Shown one piece after another: positions 35,916 to 45,750 of a stretch of 64,000 nt of DNA; within the stretch, counting starts at the first letter, position 1; each line of letters starts with the position of its first letter. The stretch comes from Streptomyces sp. JHA26. GTDB lineage: Bacteria; Actinomycetota; Actinomycetes; Streptomycetales; Streptomycetaceae. The stretch spans positions 62,001 through 126,000 of the forward strand of contig NZ_BDJC01000015.1 of the NCBI RefSeq assembly GCF_002005565.1, read 5' to 3'. The position numbers and the translations under genes were made by a program. Below the pieces are notes generated by a model. That model saw nothing but the letters and a program-made list of their open reading frames with translations, had not been told where the DNA came from and did no database searches.

Positions 35916-36805
35916 CGTCGTCGACGACAGACATGGCCGGGCACCCGGACGTCGCCGAGATCTCCGACCTCGCCGAAGGCCTGCTCCCGCCCTCGCGGAC
36001 CACGGACGTACGACGGCACCTGGACTCCTGTGAGCTCTGTGCGGACGTCTACGCGTCACTGGAGGAGATCCAGGGACTGCTCGGCACGCTGCCCGGCCCG
36101 CAGCGGATGCCCGACGACGTGGCCGATCGCATCGACACGGCCCTCGCCGCCGAAGCACTGCCGGGTGCGACAGCACCGGAAGTGCCGGCAACCGGCGAGG
36201 ACGAGAGCCGCGACAGCACGCATGTTTCACGTGAAACTTCGGCGGACCGTCCCTCCGGACGAGCCCGCACCTCCACCACGGGACCGGGCCGCAAGGATCG
36301 CAGGCGAGGCGGACGGCGCAGGGTCGCCGTCCTGGGTGCCGTGGCCGCGGCGGCCGCTCTGGGAATCGGCTCCGTGATCGTGTCGTCCGTCACGGGAGGC
36401 AGCCCTTCCGACGACACGGCCCACGGGCAGCAGACCGCGCCCGTGGACACCTTCTCCGAGACCGGGCTGCAGAAGCAGGTCACCGAGCTCATCGGTGACG
36501 GACAGAGCACACGAAGCGGCTCCCGGACCCCACACAGCTTCGGCACGGAGTCCGAGACCGAGAATCACGTCCTCACCCAGCCGACGGTCGTTCCCGAGTG
36601 CGTCCAGAAGGCCATCGGCCGCGACGACACGGCACTCGCCATGGAAGAGGGTGTCTACAAGGGCAAGGAAGCACTGCTCGTGGTGCTGCCCGACACCCTC
36701 AACGATGACCGGGTCACCGCCTACATCGTCGGCTCGGCCTGTGTGGATCAGCCCGCCGTCGGCAAGGCCACGGTGCTTCTGAAGCACTCCTACGCACGGT
36801 CCTGA
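35912..36805 (+). CDS. Zinc-type (ZAS) membrane anti-sigma factor of SigM
   Basis: This 297-residue protein starts at GTG 35912, overlapping sigM by 4 nt (GTGA). Near its N-terminus H11, 24 residues, then HLDSCELC (H36, C40, C43) gives the H-x3-C-x2-C zinc anti-sigma pattern. A membrane helix (RRVAVLGAVAAAAALGIGSVIVSSV, about 139-163) separates it from an external domain with two cysteines. Translational coupling and position make it the SigM inhibitor. A perfect parS site is embedded in codons 105-109 (VSRET). Whether the zinc site is redox-sensitive is unknown. Confidence 0.85.
   Translation: MTSSTTDMAGHPDVAEISDLAEGLLPPSRTTDVRRHLDSCELCADVYASLEEIQGLLGTLPGPQRMPDDVADRIDTALAAEALPGATAPEVPATGEDESRDSTHVSRETSADRPSGRARTSTTGPGRKDRRRGGRRRVAVLGAVAAAAALGIGSVIVSSVTGGSPSDDTAHGQQTAPVDTFSETGLQKQVTELIGDGQSTRSGSRTPHSFGTESETENHVLTQPTVVPECVQKAIGRDDTALAMEEGVYKGKEALLVVLPDTLNDDRVTAYIVGSACVDQPAVGKATVLLKHSYARS
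36223..36238. other. parS site inside the anti-sigma gene
   Basis: TGTTTCACGTGAAACT contains the perfect 14-bp core (36224-36237). It is translated as V-S-R-E-T within the linker ahead of the membrane helix. Confidence 0.9.
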
Positions 36806-36846
36806 GCCGCGCGTCCTCCTCGTCCTCCGTGTGCCCGGACACAGCG

Positions 36847-36872
36847 GGAATGCGCGCCCCTTAGGATCCGTT
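36847..36872 (+). promoter_or_regulatory. Sigma-R-type promoter of trxBA
   Basis: GGAAT (36847-36851), exactly 18 bp, then GTT (36870-36872) matches the known SigR/SigH thiol-stress consensus GGAAT-N18/19-GTT. It lies about 70 bp upstream of trxB. In S. coelicolor the trxBA operon is a known SigR target, so disulfide stress should induce it. Confidence 0.85.
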
Positions 36873-36944
36873 GGGTGGGGTGAGAGCTCCGACAGAAGCT
36901 CCACCCGGACCTGAAGACGCAGTCCAGAGACGAGGAATGAAGCC

Positions 36945-37913
36945 GTGAGCGACGTCCGAAACGTGATCATCATCGGCTCCGGGCCCGCCGGCTACACGGC
37001 GGCGCTCTACACCGCGCGCGCGTCGCTGAAGCCGCTGGTGTTCGAGGGCGCCGTCACCGCGGGTGGTGCGCTGATGAACACCACCGAGGTGGAGAACTTC
37101 CCGGGCTTCCAGGACGGCATCATGGGCCCCGAGCTCATGGACAACATGCGCGCCCAGGCCGAGCGCTTCGGTGCCGAGCTCGTCCCGGACGATGTCGTCG
37201 CCGTCGACCTCACCGGTGAGATCAAGACCGTCACCGACACCGCGGGCACGGTCCACCGGGCGAAGGCCGTCATCGTCACCACCGGTTCCCAGCACCGCAA
37301 GCTCGGCCTGCCGAACGAGGACGCCCTGTCCGGCCGTGGCGTCTCCTGGTGCGCGACCTGCGACGGCTTCTTCTTCAAGGACCAGGACATCGCCGTGATC
37401 GGCGGCGGTGACACCGCGATGGAGGAGGCCACGTTCCTCTCCCGGTTCGCCAAGTCCGTGACGATCGTCCACCGCCGCGACACCCTGCGCGCCTCCAAGG
37501 CGATGCAGGAGCGTGCCTTCGCCGACCCGAAGATCTCGTTCGTCTGGGACAGCGAGGTCGCCGAGATCCAGGGCGACCAGAAGCTGTCGGGACTGAAGCT
37601 GCGCAACATCAAGACCGGCGAGCTCTCGGACCTGGCGGTGACCGGCCTGTTCATCGCCATCGGTCACGACCCGCGCACCGAGCTCTTCAAGGGCCAGCTC
37701 GACCTGGACCCGGAGGGCTACCTGCAGGTCGAGGCCCCCTCGACCCGTACCAACCTGTCCGGTGTCTTCGGCGCCGGTGACGTGGTCGACCACACCTACC
37801 GGCAGGCGATCACCGCCGCCGGCACCGGCTGCTCCGCCGCCCTCGACGCCGAGCGCTTCCTCGCGGCGCTCACCGACGAGGACAAGGCCGAGCCTGAAAA
37901 GACCGCTGCCTGA
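36945..37913 (+). CDS. trxB: Thioredoxin-disulfide reductase
   Basis: This 322-residue NADPH-dependent flavoenzyme reduces thioredoxin. The FAD motif is [21 protein letters not shown] (residues 5-25), the redox-active pair is WCATCDG (C136 and C139 approximately), and the NADPH site is [21 protein letters not shown]. The final FAD motif is [24 protein letters not shown]. It is the first gene of trxBA behind a SigR-type promoter. trxA follows 41 bp downstream. Confidence 0.97.
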   Translation: MSDVRNVIIIGSGPAGYTAALYTARASLKPLVFEGAVTAGGALMNTTEVENFPGFQDGIMGPELMDNMRAQAERFGAELVPDDVVAVDLTGEIKTVTDTAGTVHRAKAVIVTTGSQHRKLGLPNEDALSGRGVSWCATCDGFFFKDQDIAVIGGGDTAMEEATFLSRFAKSVTIVHRRDTLRASKAMQERAFADPKISFVWDSEVAEIQGDQKLSGLKLRNIKTGELSDLAVTGLFIAIGHDPRTELFKGQLDLDPEGYLQVEAPSTRTNLSGVFGAGDVVDHTYRQAITAAGTGCSAALDAERFLAALTDEDKAEPEKTAA

Positions 37914-37954
37914 TCCCCTTTCGCCCCCCGCACCAACCAGTTAAGGAGCCCGCC

Positions 37955-38287
37955 GTGGCCGGCACCCTGAAGCAAGTGACTGACGACTCCTTCGAGCAGG
38001 ACGTCCTCAAGAGCGACAAGCCCGTCCTGGTGGACTTCTGGGCCGCCTGGTGCGGACCGTGCCGCCAGATCGCGCCGTCCCTCGAGGCGATCGCCGCCGA
38101 GTACGGCGACAAGATCGAGGTCGTCAAGCTGAACATCGACGAGAACCCGGGTACGGCCGCCAAGTACGGCGTCATGTCCATCCCGACGCTGAACGTCTAC
38201 CAGGGTGGCGAGGTCGCCAAGACCATCGTCGGCGCCAAGCCCAAGGCTGCGATCGTTCGCGACCTCGAGGACTTCATCGCCGACTGA
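37955..38287 (+). CDS. trxA: Thioredoxin
   Basis: This 110-residue thioredoxin has the canonical active site WAAWCGPCRQ (C33 and C36), the conserved cis-proline loop MSIPTLNVYQGGEVAKTIVGAKPK and a normal length. GTG 37955 follows AAGGAG. It supplies reducing power for ribonucleotide reductase and disulfide repair together with TrxB. A parS site begins immediately after the stop codon. Confidence 0.97.
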   Translation: MAGTLKQVTDDSFEQDVLKSDKPVLVDFWAAWCGPCRQIAPSLEAIAAEYGDKIEVVKLNIDENPGTAAKYGVMSIPTLNVYQGGEVAKTIVGAKPKAAIVRDLEDFIAD

Positions 38288-38303
38288 CGTTTCACGTGAA
38301 ACA
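38288..38303. other. parS site after trxA
   Basis: CGTTTCACGTGAAACA holds the perfect 14-bp core (38289-38302). It is sandwiched between the trxA stop codon and the trxA terminator hairpin. Confidence 0.92.
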
Positions 38304-38337
38304 CGAAGGGGCCGGCCCTGAGGGGCCGGCCCCTTCG
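38304..38337. terminator. Bidirectional terminator between trxA and GNAT gene
   Basis: Perfect 15-bp arms (CGAAGGGGCCGGCCC / GGGCCGGCCCCTTCG) with a 4-base loop, abutting the parS site and lying between convergent genes. Confidence 0.88.
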
Positions 38338-38367
38338 TTGTGCGGACCCTCAGGGACCTCGGCGATG

Positions 38368-38985
38368 TCACAGCGGCCGGAGCGCCGGCTCCTTCTGAAC
38401 AGCCCCGAGCAGCCGGTCCAGGGCCATCTCCACGTCTTCCTTCCACGACAGGGTGGAGCGCAGCTCCAGCCTCAGCCGCGGGTGGTAGGGATGTGGCCGG
38501 ACCGTCTTGAAGCCCACGGCCAGCAGGTGATCCGCCGGCAGTATGCAGGCGGGTTCCTTCCAGCGGGCATCCCCGAAGGCCTCGATCGCCTTGAAGCCCC
38601 GTCGCAGCAGGTCCTTGGCGACCGTCTGCACCATCACCCGCCCCAGTCCCTGTCCCTGGTAGCCGGGCATCACGAAGGCCGTCATCAACTGCACCGCATC
38701 GGGAGAGACGGGACTGGTGGGAAACGCCGTCGAGCGCGGCACGTAGGCGGGAGGGGCGTACAGCATGAAGCCCACCGGTACGTCGTCGACGTAGACGACC
38801 CGCCCGCAGGATCCCCAGTCCAGCAGGACGGAGGAGATCCAGGCTTCCTTCTCCGTGGCGGACGTTCCCGCTGTCACCGCGGCTTCGCCGCTGACGGGGT
38901 CCAGCTCCCAGAAGACGCACGAGCGACAGCGCTGGGGAAGGTCCTGAAGATTGTCCAGCGTGAGCGGTACGAGCCGACGCCCCAT
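38368..38985 (-). CDS. GNAT family N-acetyltransferase next to parB
   Basis: This 205-residue GNAT starts MGRRLVPLTLDNLQDLPQRCRSCVFWELDP; motif A is MTAFVMPGYQGQGLGRVMVQTVAKDLL, with the Q-G-x-G-x-G-type loop QGQGLG. A CRSC pair near the N-terminus is notable. The C-terminal region (HPRLRLELRSTLSWKEDVEMAL) is helical. Mycobacteria carry the amidase-like CwlM between trx and parB; Streptomyces has this acetyltransferase there instead. The target is unknown. A GAGGAA ribosome site precedes it. Confidence 0.82.
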   Translation of the reverse strand: MGRRLVPLTLDNLQDLPQRCRSCVFWELDPVSGEAAVTAGTSATEKEAWISSVLLDWGSCGRVVYVDDVPVGFMLYAPPAYVPRSTAFPTSPVSPDAVQLMTAFVMPGYQGQGLGRVMVQTVAKDLLRRGFKAIEAFGDARWKEPACILPADHLLAVGFKTVRPHPYHPRLRLELRSTLSWKEDVEMALDRLLGAVQKEPALRPL

Positions 38986-39131
38986 GAAAGCTGTTCCTCG
39001 CTTCCTTCGCCCGTCGCATCGCGGGCGGCTGTGAGAGCACTCCGTTCCCTGAGCAGGCTGCCGATGAATCCACCGACCGCGCCCAATCCCAATCCCGCGC
39101 TCACCAGACCGGTGCGGCTCATCGTTCGCAT
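38874..39131 (-). CDS. Possible small membrane protein, doubtful
   Basis: A frame starting ATG 39131 (MRTMSRTGLVSAGLGLGAVGGFIGSLLRERS) has a decent AGGGG ribosome site and one Gly-rich (GxxxG) hydrophobic helix. Its last 112 bp overlap the GNAT gene in another frame, and the rest is not distinctive. It may be a real small membrane protein or chance. Otherwise 38986-39314 shows only a CCGGTAAGTACCGG palindrome (39243-39256), possibly part of parB termination. Confidence 0.25.
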   Translation of the reverse strand: MRTMSRTGLVSAGLGLGAVGGFIGSLLRERSALTAARDATGEGSEEQLSWGVGSYRSRWTIFRTFPSAVARASSGSWTPSAAKPR

Positions 39132-39314
39132 GTCCCCTGCCTGCCTCTCAGAGGTGCTGCCGGGTGGTTGCGCCGTCTCAAACGCATCGTATCCACGATG
39201 AGAGGTGCGAGCACTGACGAAAGGCAAAGGGCGGACCGTGTTCCGGTAAGTACCGGCCACAGCCCGCCCCCATCGACGAACAGAGCACCGTCGAGTGATC
39301 AGTCCTCCCGAGGA

Positions 39315-40411
39315 TCAGGAGTCGGTTTCCTCGGCGTCGTCGGCCGCGAGGCCCTTCTGGAGCACGGGGCCCTCACCGGGAGCGAGGCTCCCAAGGATTC
39401 GTTCGAGATCCTCCATGGAAGCGAACTCCACGGTGATCTTCCCCTTCTTCTGCCCCAGATCCACCTTCACCCGCGTCTCGAAGCGGTCCGAGAGCCGGGT
39501 CGCCAGCTCGGACAGTGCCGGAGAGACGAGAGCACCGGCCCGCGGCCCCTTGGCACGCTGCGACTTCTGCGGCCTGGAGCCCATCAGGGTCACGATCTCC
39601 TCGACCGCCCGTACCGAGAGTCCCTCGGCCACGATCCGGTGAGCCAGCCGCTCCTGCTCCTCCGAGTCCTCGACGGAGAGCAGCGCCCGAGCATGCCCGG
39701 CAGAGAGCACTCCGGCGGCCACGCGGTTCTGGACCTTCGGGGAGAGCTTCAGCAGGCGCAGTGTGTTGGACACCTGCGGACGGGACCGGCCGATACGGTC
39801 CGCCAGCTGGTCGTGCGTGCAGTTGAAGTCCTTCAGCAGCTGGTCGTAGGCGAAGGCCTCCTCCAGCGGATTCAGCTGGGCGCGGTGCAGGTTCTCCAGC
39901 AGCGCGTCCAGGAGGAGCTGCTCGTCCTCCGTGGCCCGCACGATCGCCGGGATGGCCTCCAGCCCCGCTTCTCGACTGGCCCGGAGACGACGCTCACCCA
40001 TGATGAGCTCGTAACGCCCGGGTCCCGTCTGCCGGACGACGACCGGCTGAAGGAGACCGACCTCCTTGATGGAGGTCACCAGCTCGGCGAGAGCGTCCTC
40101 GTCGAACACCTTGCGCGGCTGCCGCGGGTTCGGAGTGATCGAGTCCAGGGGCACTTCTGCGAAGTGAGCTCCCAGGGGAGGCGCGGGCATGCCCTCTGCG
40201 GCCGACTGCGCCGACTCCTCTGTTTCACGTGAAACGGAGGACAGTGTCGCCACCTTCGCCGCCGCCACCCCCCGGTCGCCGGGCAGCACGGGTACCGCCG
40301 AAGGGGAAGCGGTCGCCGCATTCCCCAGGGCGGCCGAGGCCACCGACTTCTCGGTCGGTGCTGCGGGAATCAGTGCGCCGAGACCGCGGCCCAACCCCCT
40401 TCGTCGCTCAC

Positions 40412-40415
<4 letters not shown>
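39315..40415 (-). CDS. parB: Chromosome-partitioning protein ParB
   Basis: This 366-residue ParB is a CTPase clamp that loads at parS and spreads. The CTP-binding motif GERRLRA is at 140-146, preceded by the ParB box [18 protein letters not shown]. The helix-turn-helix that reads parS is [23 protein letters not shown] (about 189-211). The C-terminal dimerisation domain ends [14 protein letters not shown]. The N-terminal extension carries an embedded parS (VSRET, 61-65). The ATG overlaps the parA stop by 4 nt, so the genes are translationally coupled. Confidence 0.97.
40221..40236. other. parS site inside parB
   Basis: TGTTTCACGTGAAACG holds the perfect 14-bp core (40222-40235), read as V-S-R-E-T in the ParB linker. 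ParB loading here could feed back on parB transcription. Confidence 0.92.
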
Positions 40416-41485
<1,070 letters not shown>

Positions 41486-41521
41486 GCCTTCGGGGTCGCG
41501 AACCAGTGAGGCCTGGCGTTC

Positions 41522-41548
41522 TGTGGAGAAATCCACCTCTGTGGACAA
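41522..41548. promoter_or_regulatory. DnaA-box pair upstream of parA
   Basis: TGTGGACAA (41540-41548) is a perfect DnaA box on the minus strand, and TGTGGAGAA (41522-41530) has one mismatch. They lie 37-63 bp upstream of the chosen parA start, in the likely promoter. The whole gap 41486-41817 (332 bp) holds these, one parS and no other recognisable gene. Confidence 0.5.
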
Positions 41549-41678
41549 CTCCGCGCCCCGCAGGAGATCCGAATCCCCGGGAGAGCCCGGTTCCTCGGCA
41601 AGAGAACCAAGAGGCCTCCGGTCGCGGGGGTCGGCCGCGGCGCGACCGCGACTGATGATGCCGTGCAGCAGTGAGCGA

Positions 41679-41694
41679 CGTTTCACGTGAAACA
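41679..41694. other. parS site upstream of parA
   Basis: CGTTTCACGTGAAACA with the perfect 14-bp core (41680-41693), in the rsmG-parA gap, about 195 bp upstream of parA. It is the parS site closest to oriC in this window, about 6.4 kb away. Confidence 0.93.
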
Positions 41695-41817
41695 CGATGC
41701 ACAGCACCCGAGGGTGAACTGCCGCGACACTCCGGCGTGCGTAGAGGGGGAGGCTTGTGTGGAGTACGTCGGGTCGTCACGACGGCGCCGTCAGGACCGA
41801 CCGGCGCCGTCGCACGC

Positions 41818-42537
41818 TCATCCGCGCCGTCGGCGTGCCCGACCCGTCCGGGCGGCCTTGGCCCGCTTGGCGGCAAACCGCACACCACCGGGGCTCTCCC
41901 CGACCTCGACGCGGACCACCGTGGACTGAGGGTCCACGATGCCTTCACCCACATGCAGGATCGACGTCTCCACCGCACCCAGCTTGCTCAGCGCCGTCGC
42001 CGCGGCCTTGAGCTCCTCCTCGGCCGCATCGCCCTTGAGGGCGAGCATCTCGCCGTACGGGCGCAGCAACGGAATGCCCCAGGTGGCCAGGCGGTCCAGC
42101 GGCGCGACGGCACGGGCCGTCACCACGTGTACCGGCGGGACCTTGCCCATGACCTCCTCGGCCCGGCCACGCACGACGGTCACATGGTCCAGGCCCAGCA
42201 GCTCCACCACCTCGGTCAGGAAGTTGGTGCGCCGCAGCAGCGGCTCCAGAAGCGTGATCTTCAGGTCCTCCCGGACCAGCGCCAGCGGAATCCCGGGCAG
42301 GCCGGCACCCGAGCCGACATCGCACACCGTCACCCCCTCCGGCACGACCTCCGAGAGCACCGCACAGTTCAGCAGGTGCCGCTCCCACAGGCGCGGGACC
42401 TCACGGGGACCGATCAGGCCACGCTGTACTCCCGCCTCGGCGAGCAGCTCGGCGTAGCGGACTGCATCCGCATAGCGTTCACCGAACACCTCACGTGCCT
42501 GCTCGGGCACAGGGGGAAGCTCCGCTGCCTCCGTCAC
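41818..42537 (-). CDS. rsmG: 16S rRNA (guanine-527-N7)-methyltransferase RsmG (GidB)
   Basis: This 239-residue SAM-dependent methyltransferase modifies G527 of 16S rRNA; loss is known to give low-level streptomycin resistance and, in Streptomyces, altered antibiotic production. Motif I is VTVCDVGSGAGLPGIPLALV, and RLWERHLLNCAVLSEVVPEG is the family N-terminal signature. VVTARAVAPLDRLATWGIPLL follows. The C-terminal basic tail (RAKAARTGRARRRRG) is extra. It is separated from jag by a terminator, so it is a distinct unit with its own promoter. Confidence 0.95.
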   Translation of the reverse strand: MTEAAELPPVPEQAREVFGERYADAVRYAELLAEAGVQRGLIGPREVPRLWERHLLNCAVLSEVVPEGVTVCDVGSGAGLPGIPLALVREDLKITLLEPLLRRTNFLTEVVELLGLDHVTVVRGRAEEVMGKVPPVHVVTARAVAPLDRLATWGIPLLRPYGEMLALKGDAAEEELKAAATALSKLGAVETSILHVGEGIVDPQSTVVRVEVGESPGGVRFAAKRAKAARTGRARRRRG

Positions 42538-42617
42538 GGGGGGACCGTCCTTCCGTACCGCACCGGCGCGTCGGGCGCCGATGCCAGAACCACCAGAACT
42601 ATCAGGCTGACAAAATT

Positions 42618-42646
42618 CGGCCCCGCCTGCGCAACAGACGGGGCCG
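42618..42646 (-). terminator. Intrinsic terminator after jag
   Basis: On the minus strand the arms CGGCCCCG / CGGGGCCG form a stem, followed by the T-rich AATTTTGTC. It ends the rpmH-rnpA-yidD-yidC-jag transcript before rsmG. Confidence 0.7.
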
Positions 42647-42663
42647 GAGAACGTGGGAACCGA

Positions 42664-43176
42664 TCAGGCGGGAAGCACGACGACGAAGCGCTGCGGCTCC
42701 TCGCCCTCGGACTCGCTGCGCAGTCCTGCGGCCTTGACCGCGTCGTGCACGACCTTGCGCTCGAACGGCGTCATCGGCTTCAGCCGCACGGCCTCGCCGC
42801 TGCTCTTGGCCTCTGCCGCGGCCTTCGCCCCCAGCTCGGAGAGCTCGGCGCGCTTCCTGGCCCGGTAACCGGCGATGTCGAGCATCAGCCGGCTGCGGTC
42901 CCCGGTCTCCCGGTGCACGGCCAGGCGCGTGAGCTCCTGCAGAGCCTCCAGCACCTCGCCGTCCCGGCCGACCAGCTTCTGCAGATCGCGGCTGTTCGTG
43001 TCGCTGATGATCGAGACAGAGGCACGGTCGGCCTCGACGTCCATGTCGATGTCGCCGTCCAGGTCGGCGATGTCGAGCAGACCCTCCAGGTAGTCCGCGG
43101 CGATCTCGCCCTCCTGCTCGAGGCGAGTCAGGGTGTCTGCACCCTCGGCAGCGGCGGAGGTGGTGCCTTCCGTCAC
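42664..43176 (-). CDS. jag: Jag/KhpB RNA-binding protein (KH + R3H)
   Basis: This 170-residue protein has an acidic N-terminus, a KH domain (VSIISDTNSRDLQKLVGRDGEVLEALQELTRLAVHRETG, with GRDG as the KH loop) and a C-terminal R3H domain (AVRLKPMTPFERKVVHDAVKAAGLRSESEGEEPQRFVVV). KhpB-type proteins bind RNA and affect envelope growth in other Gram-positives. It lies 15 bp after yidC in the same operon, as in most bacteria. Confidence 0.93.
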   Translation of the reverse strand: MTEGTTSAAAEGADTLTRLEQEGEIAADYLEGLLDIADLDGDIDMDVEADRASVSIISDTNSRDLQKLVGRDGEVLEALQELTRLAVHRETGDRSRLMLDIAGYRARKRAELSELGAKAAAEAKSSGEAVRLKPMTPFERKVVHDAVKAAGLRSESEGEEPQRFVVVLPA

Positions 43177-43191
43177 GGGATGGACTCCTTC

Positions 43192-44469
43192 TTACTTCTT
43201 CGACGGGGACTTGGGCCGCTGCGGGCCCTTGCGCTGTCCGGACTGGGCCTTGCTGCGGCCACCGCCGCCGGGCTTCTGAGCGGACTTCTTGGCGGCGGGC
43301 TGGGTGTCCGGCTTGGCACCCTCCGGCTCGCCGGACTTGCTGAGCGAGGTCTTCGACTCGGCCTCGCCGACCGTCTTCGTGCTCTGCCGCTGGGACTTGC
43401 TCTGCCGCTTGGGCTGCTGACGCTTCGGCGTGCCCGTCACGACGGGCGCACCGTCCTCGGTCTGTGCGGCGACAGCGGCATCGCTCTTCACCACGGTGCC
43501 GTCGGGCTGGGCCGCCAGGCCCGCCTTGTTCAGGCCGTTGATGAACTTGCGCTCGAACTCGTTGCGGTCCCGGCCCTTGGCGACGATGGCCTTCACGATG
43601 GCCTTCTCACCGCGACCACGCGTCTTGCCGTGCTCGGTGACGTGCTTGTGCAGGCGCTCCAGGTAGGCGGCCTGGGCCTTGGAACCCGGGGTCGGGTTGT
43701 TGCGGATGACGTACATCTGCTGGCCCATGGTCCACACGTTGGTGGTCAGCCAGTAGACGAGGACACCGACCGGGAAGTTGATACCGAAGACGGCGAACAT
43801 GACCGGGAAGACGTACATCAGCATCTTCTGCTGCTGCATGAACGGCGTCTTCACCGTCGTGTCGACGTTCTTGGTCATCAGCTGGCGCTGGGTGAAGAAC
43901 TGCGACGCCGACATCAGGACGATCATGACGGCGGTGACCACACGGACGTCGGTGATCGAGGACCCGAGGGCCTCCACCTTGGAGGCGCTGTCGGTGAACT
44001 TCGCCGCGAGCGGCGCACCGAAGATGTGGGCCTTCTGCGCGCTCTCCAGCAGGCGCTCGTTGATGACACCGATGGTGTCGCCCGTCGCGATGCCGTTGAG
44101 CACGTGGTACAGGGCGAAGAAGAACGGGGACTGCGCCAGGATGGGAAGGCACGAGGAGAGCGGGTTGGTGCCCGTCTCCTTGTACAGCTTCATCATCTCT
44201 TCGGACTGACGCTGCTTGTCGTTCTTGTAGCGCTCCTGGATCTTCTTCATCTCCGGCTGGAGCGTCTGCATCGCGCGCGTCGACTTGATCTGCTTCACGA
44301 AGAGCGGGATCAGGCAGATGCGGATCAGAATCACCAGGGACACGATGGACAGGCCCCAGGCCCATCCCGTGTCAGGGCCGAAAATGGCGCCGTACACGCT
44401 GTGGAACTGGACGATGACCCAGGAGACAGGTGTCGTGATGAAGCTGAAGAGGCTGGCAATCGTGTCCAC
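43192..44469 (-). CDS. yidC: Membrane protein insertase YidC
   Basis: This 425-residue Oxa1/YidC insertase helps fold membrane proteins with or without SecYEG. The five-helix core begins [31 protein letters not shown], with the conserved hydrophilic-groove arginine in LIRICLIP; the coiled region [34 protein letters not shown] follows. The C-terminal ~130 residues are a basic, Lys/Gln/Pro-rich tail that may contact ribosomes. GTG 44469 lies 3 bp after the yidD stop. Confidence 0.96.
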   Translation of the reverse strand: MDTIASLFSFITTPVSWVIVQFHSVYGAIFGPDTGWAWGLSIVSLVILIRICLIPLFVKQIKSTRAMQTLQPEMKKIQERYKNDKQRQSEEMMKLYKETGTNPLSSCLPILAQSPFFFALYHVLNGIATGDTIGVINERLLESAQKAHIFGAPLAAKFTDSASKVEALGSSITDVRVVTAVMIVLMSASQFFTQRQLMTKNVDTTVKTPFMQQQKMLMYVFPVMFAVFGINFPVGVLVYWLTTNVWTMGQQMYVIRNNPTPGSKAQAAYLERLHKHVTEHGKTRGRGEKAIVKAIVAKGRDRNEFERKFINGLNKAGLAAQPDGTVVKSDAAVAAQTEDGAPVVTGTPKRQQPKRQSKSQRQSTKTVGEAESKTSLSKSGEPEGAKPDTQPAAKKSAQKPGGGGRSKAQSGQRKGPQRPKSPSKK

Positions 44470-44472
44470 TAA

Positions 44473-44847
44473 TCATGCTCCTTGGGCATGGGACTGGGTC
44501 TCTGCGGCCGGGCTCGAAGGACCGGACGGACTCGTCGGAGAAGCCTGTCCTTCGATGGCCGGTTCGGCGGCGGAGGGCCCGCCCCTGCGTGCGCGCCAGG
44601 CGTCACGCAGCATTTCGTGCCACCGCGGGCGCTTGCGCGGCGGAACATGGTCCACCCCGCCCAGCGACCACGGATTGCACCGCAGAATGCGCCAGGCGGT
44701 GAGTGCCGTCCCTTTGATGGCACCGTGCCGGTCGATGGCCGTGTAGCCGTAGTGGGAACACGACGGGTAGTACTTGCACACCGGCCCCAGCAACGGACTG
44801 ATCGTCCACTGGTACAGCTTGATCAGAGCCAGCAGCGGGTACTTCAT
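44473..44847 (-). CDS. yidD: Membrane protein insertion efficiency factor YidD
   Basis: This 124-residue small membrane-associated protein has the family signature [35 protein letters not shown], with its conserved cysteines, and [21 protein letters not shown]. It overlaps rnpA by four bases (ATGA). It is longer than the ~85-residue average because of a polar Ala/Pro/Ser-rich tail after residue 90. Confidence 0.94.
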   Translation of the reverse strand: MKYPLLALIKLYQWTISPLLGPVCKYYPSCSHYGYTAIDRHGAIKGTALTAWRILRCNPWSLGGVDHVPPRKRPRWHEMLRDAWRARRGGPSAAEPAIEGQASPTSPSGPSSPAAETQSHAQGA

Positions 44848-45215
44848 CGCGCGCCCCCTCCCAGCAGCCGTTTCAGGGCGGCATCCAGGTCTCGGGCCAG
44901 CTGTGCATGGTCGGCGTCGCCCGCACCGGGCAGCGCTCGTACGACTACCAGGCTACCGGGGGGAAACAGGTCGATCCGGTCCCGCATCAGATGGCGAAGC
45001 CTGCGCTTCACCTTGTTGCGGACCACCGCACCACCCACGGCCTTGCTCACGACGAAACCCGCACGTGTCGGGGGAGCGCTCTCCCCAGGCGCGTGCGGGT
45101 CCGTGGCACCGCTTCGAAGGTGGACGACGAGAGCCGGGCGGCCGGCCCGGCGGCCTCGTCGTACCGCGGTCGCGAAGTCCTCGCGCCGCCTCAGCCGGTT
45201 CTCGGTGGGCAGCAC
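44844..45215 (-). CDS. rnpA: Ribonuclease P protein component
   Basis: This 123-residue protein binds the RNase P RNA and helps it cleave tRNA 5' leaders. The RNR motif is [26 protein letters not shown] (about residues 54-79). The N-terminus [25 protein letters not shown] is typical. GTG 45215 is 21 bp after the rpmH stop. It is in the rpmH-rnpA-yidD-yidC-jag operon. Confidence 0.95.
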   Translation of the reverse strand: MLPTENRLRRREDFATAVRRGRRAGRPALVVHLRSGATDPHAPGESAPPTRAGFVVSKAVGGAVVRNKVKRRLRHLMRDRIDLFPPGSLVVVRALPGAGDADHAQLARDLDAALKRLLGGGAR

Positions 45216-45236
45216 GACGTCATGACCTGACCGGGA

Positions 45237-45374
45237 TCAGGCGGACAGACGGGCGCGACCCTTGCTGCGGCGGGACGCGAGAATCGCGCGGCCGGCACGG
45301 GTGCGCATACGCAGCCGGAAGCCGTGGGTCTTCGCGCGACGACGGTTGTTCGGCTGGAAGGTGCGCTTGCTCAC
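45237..45374 (-). CDS. rpmH: 50S ribosomal protein L34
   Basis: A very short gene of 45 residues: it starts [20 protein letters not shown], continues through [20 protein letters not shown] and ends RLSA. Both sections match L34. GTG 45374 is preceded by a TGGAG ribosome site. It is first in the operon transcribed away from dnaA. The region up to dnaA (45375-45750, 376 bp) holds divergent promoters and a DnaA-box pair but no other gene. Confidence 0.97.
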   Translation of the reverse strand: MSKRTFQPNNRRRAKTHGFRLRMRTRAGRAILASRRSKGRARLSA

Positions 45375-45595
45375 TCGGGGGCTCCAGAAAGAATCGGGGT
45401 TGGCGGGGTGCCGTCCTGGCTGTCACCGTGCGCCCACGAGTAGCTCTCGTCACGCCCGAGTGCACCGCTTTTTCGATCACCTTGGACGTGACCTGTGCCC
45501 ATCGGAGGCAGGCGGCAGCAGCCATCGACAACTCGACCTGGTTACGGTACGTGAGACTGCGCCATTCGGTCAAACCAGAGGTGACCGAGGCACAC

Positions 45596-45616
45596 TTGTC
45601 CACAGGCTGGGGACAA
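45596..45616. promoter_or_regulatory. Paired DnaA boxes in the dnaA promoter region
   Basis: TTGTCCACA (45596-45604, perfect) and TGGGGACAA (45608-45616, one mismatch, opposite strand) face each other across 3 bp, about 135 bp upstream of the dnaA start. A closely spaced opposed pair in this position is known from Streptomyces dnaA promoters, where DnaA represses its own gene. Confidence 0.75.
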
Positions 45617-45750
45617 CAACTTGAACCCTACCGGTCGCGCTGACTACCGTGGCTGGACTCCGATTCGTTCCCTTATCCCTGACCACCCGAGTTTCATCCC
45701 GACCCGTCCCCGAAGCACACCTTCGAGGGACTCGTGAGAGAGCGTGCCCT

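Noticed and set aside
41486..41707. N-terminal extension of ParA from GTG 41707
   Set aside because: It would translate an intergenic parS and two DnaA boxes; the 357-residue form is more plausible.
45649..45750. Longer DnaA start at 45649
   Set aside because: Unconserved segment before VADVPADL; the 656-residue form matches the known Streptomyces length.
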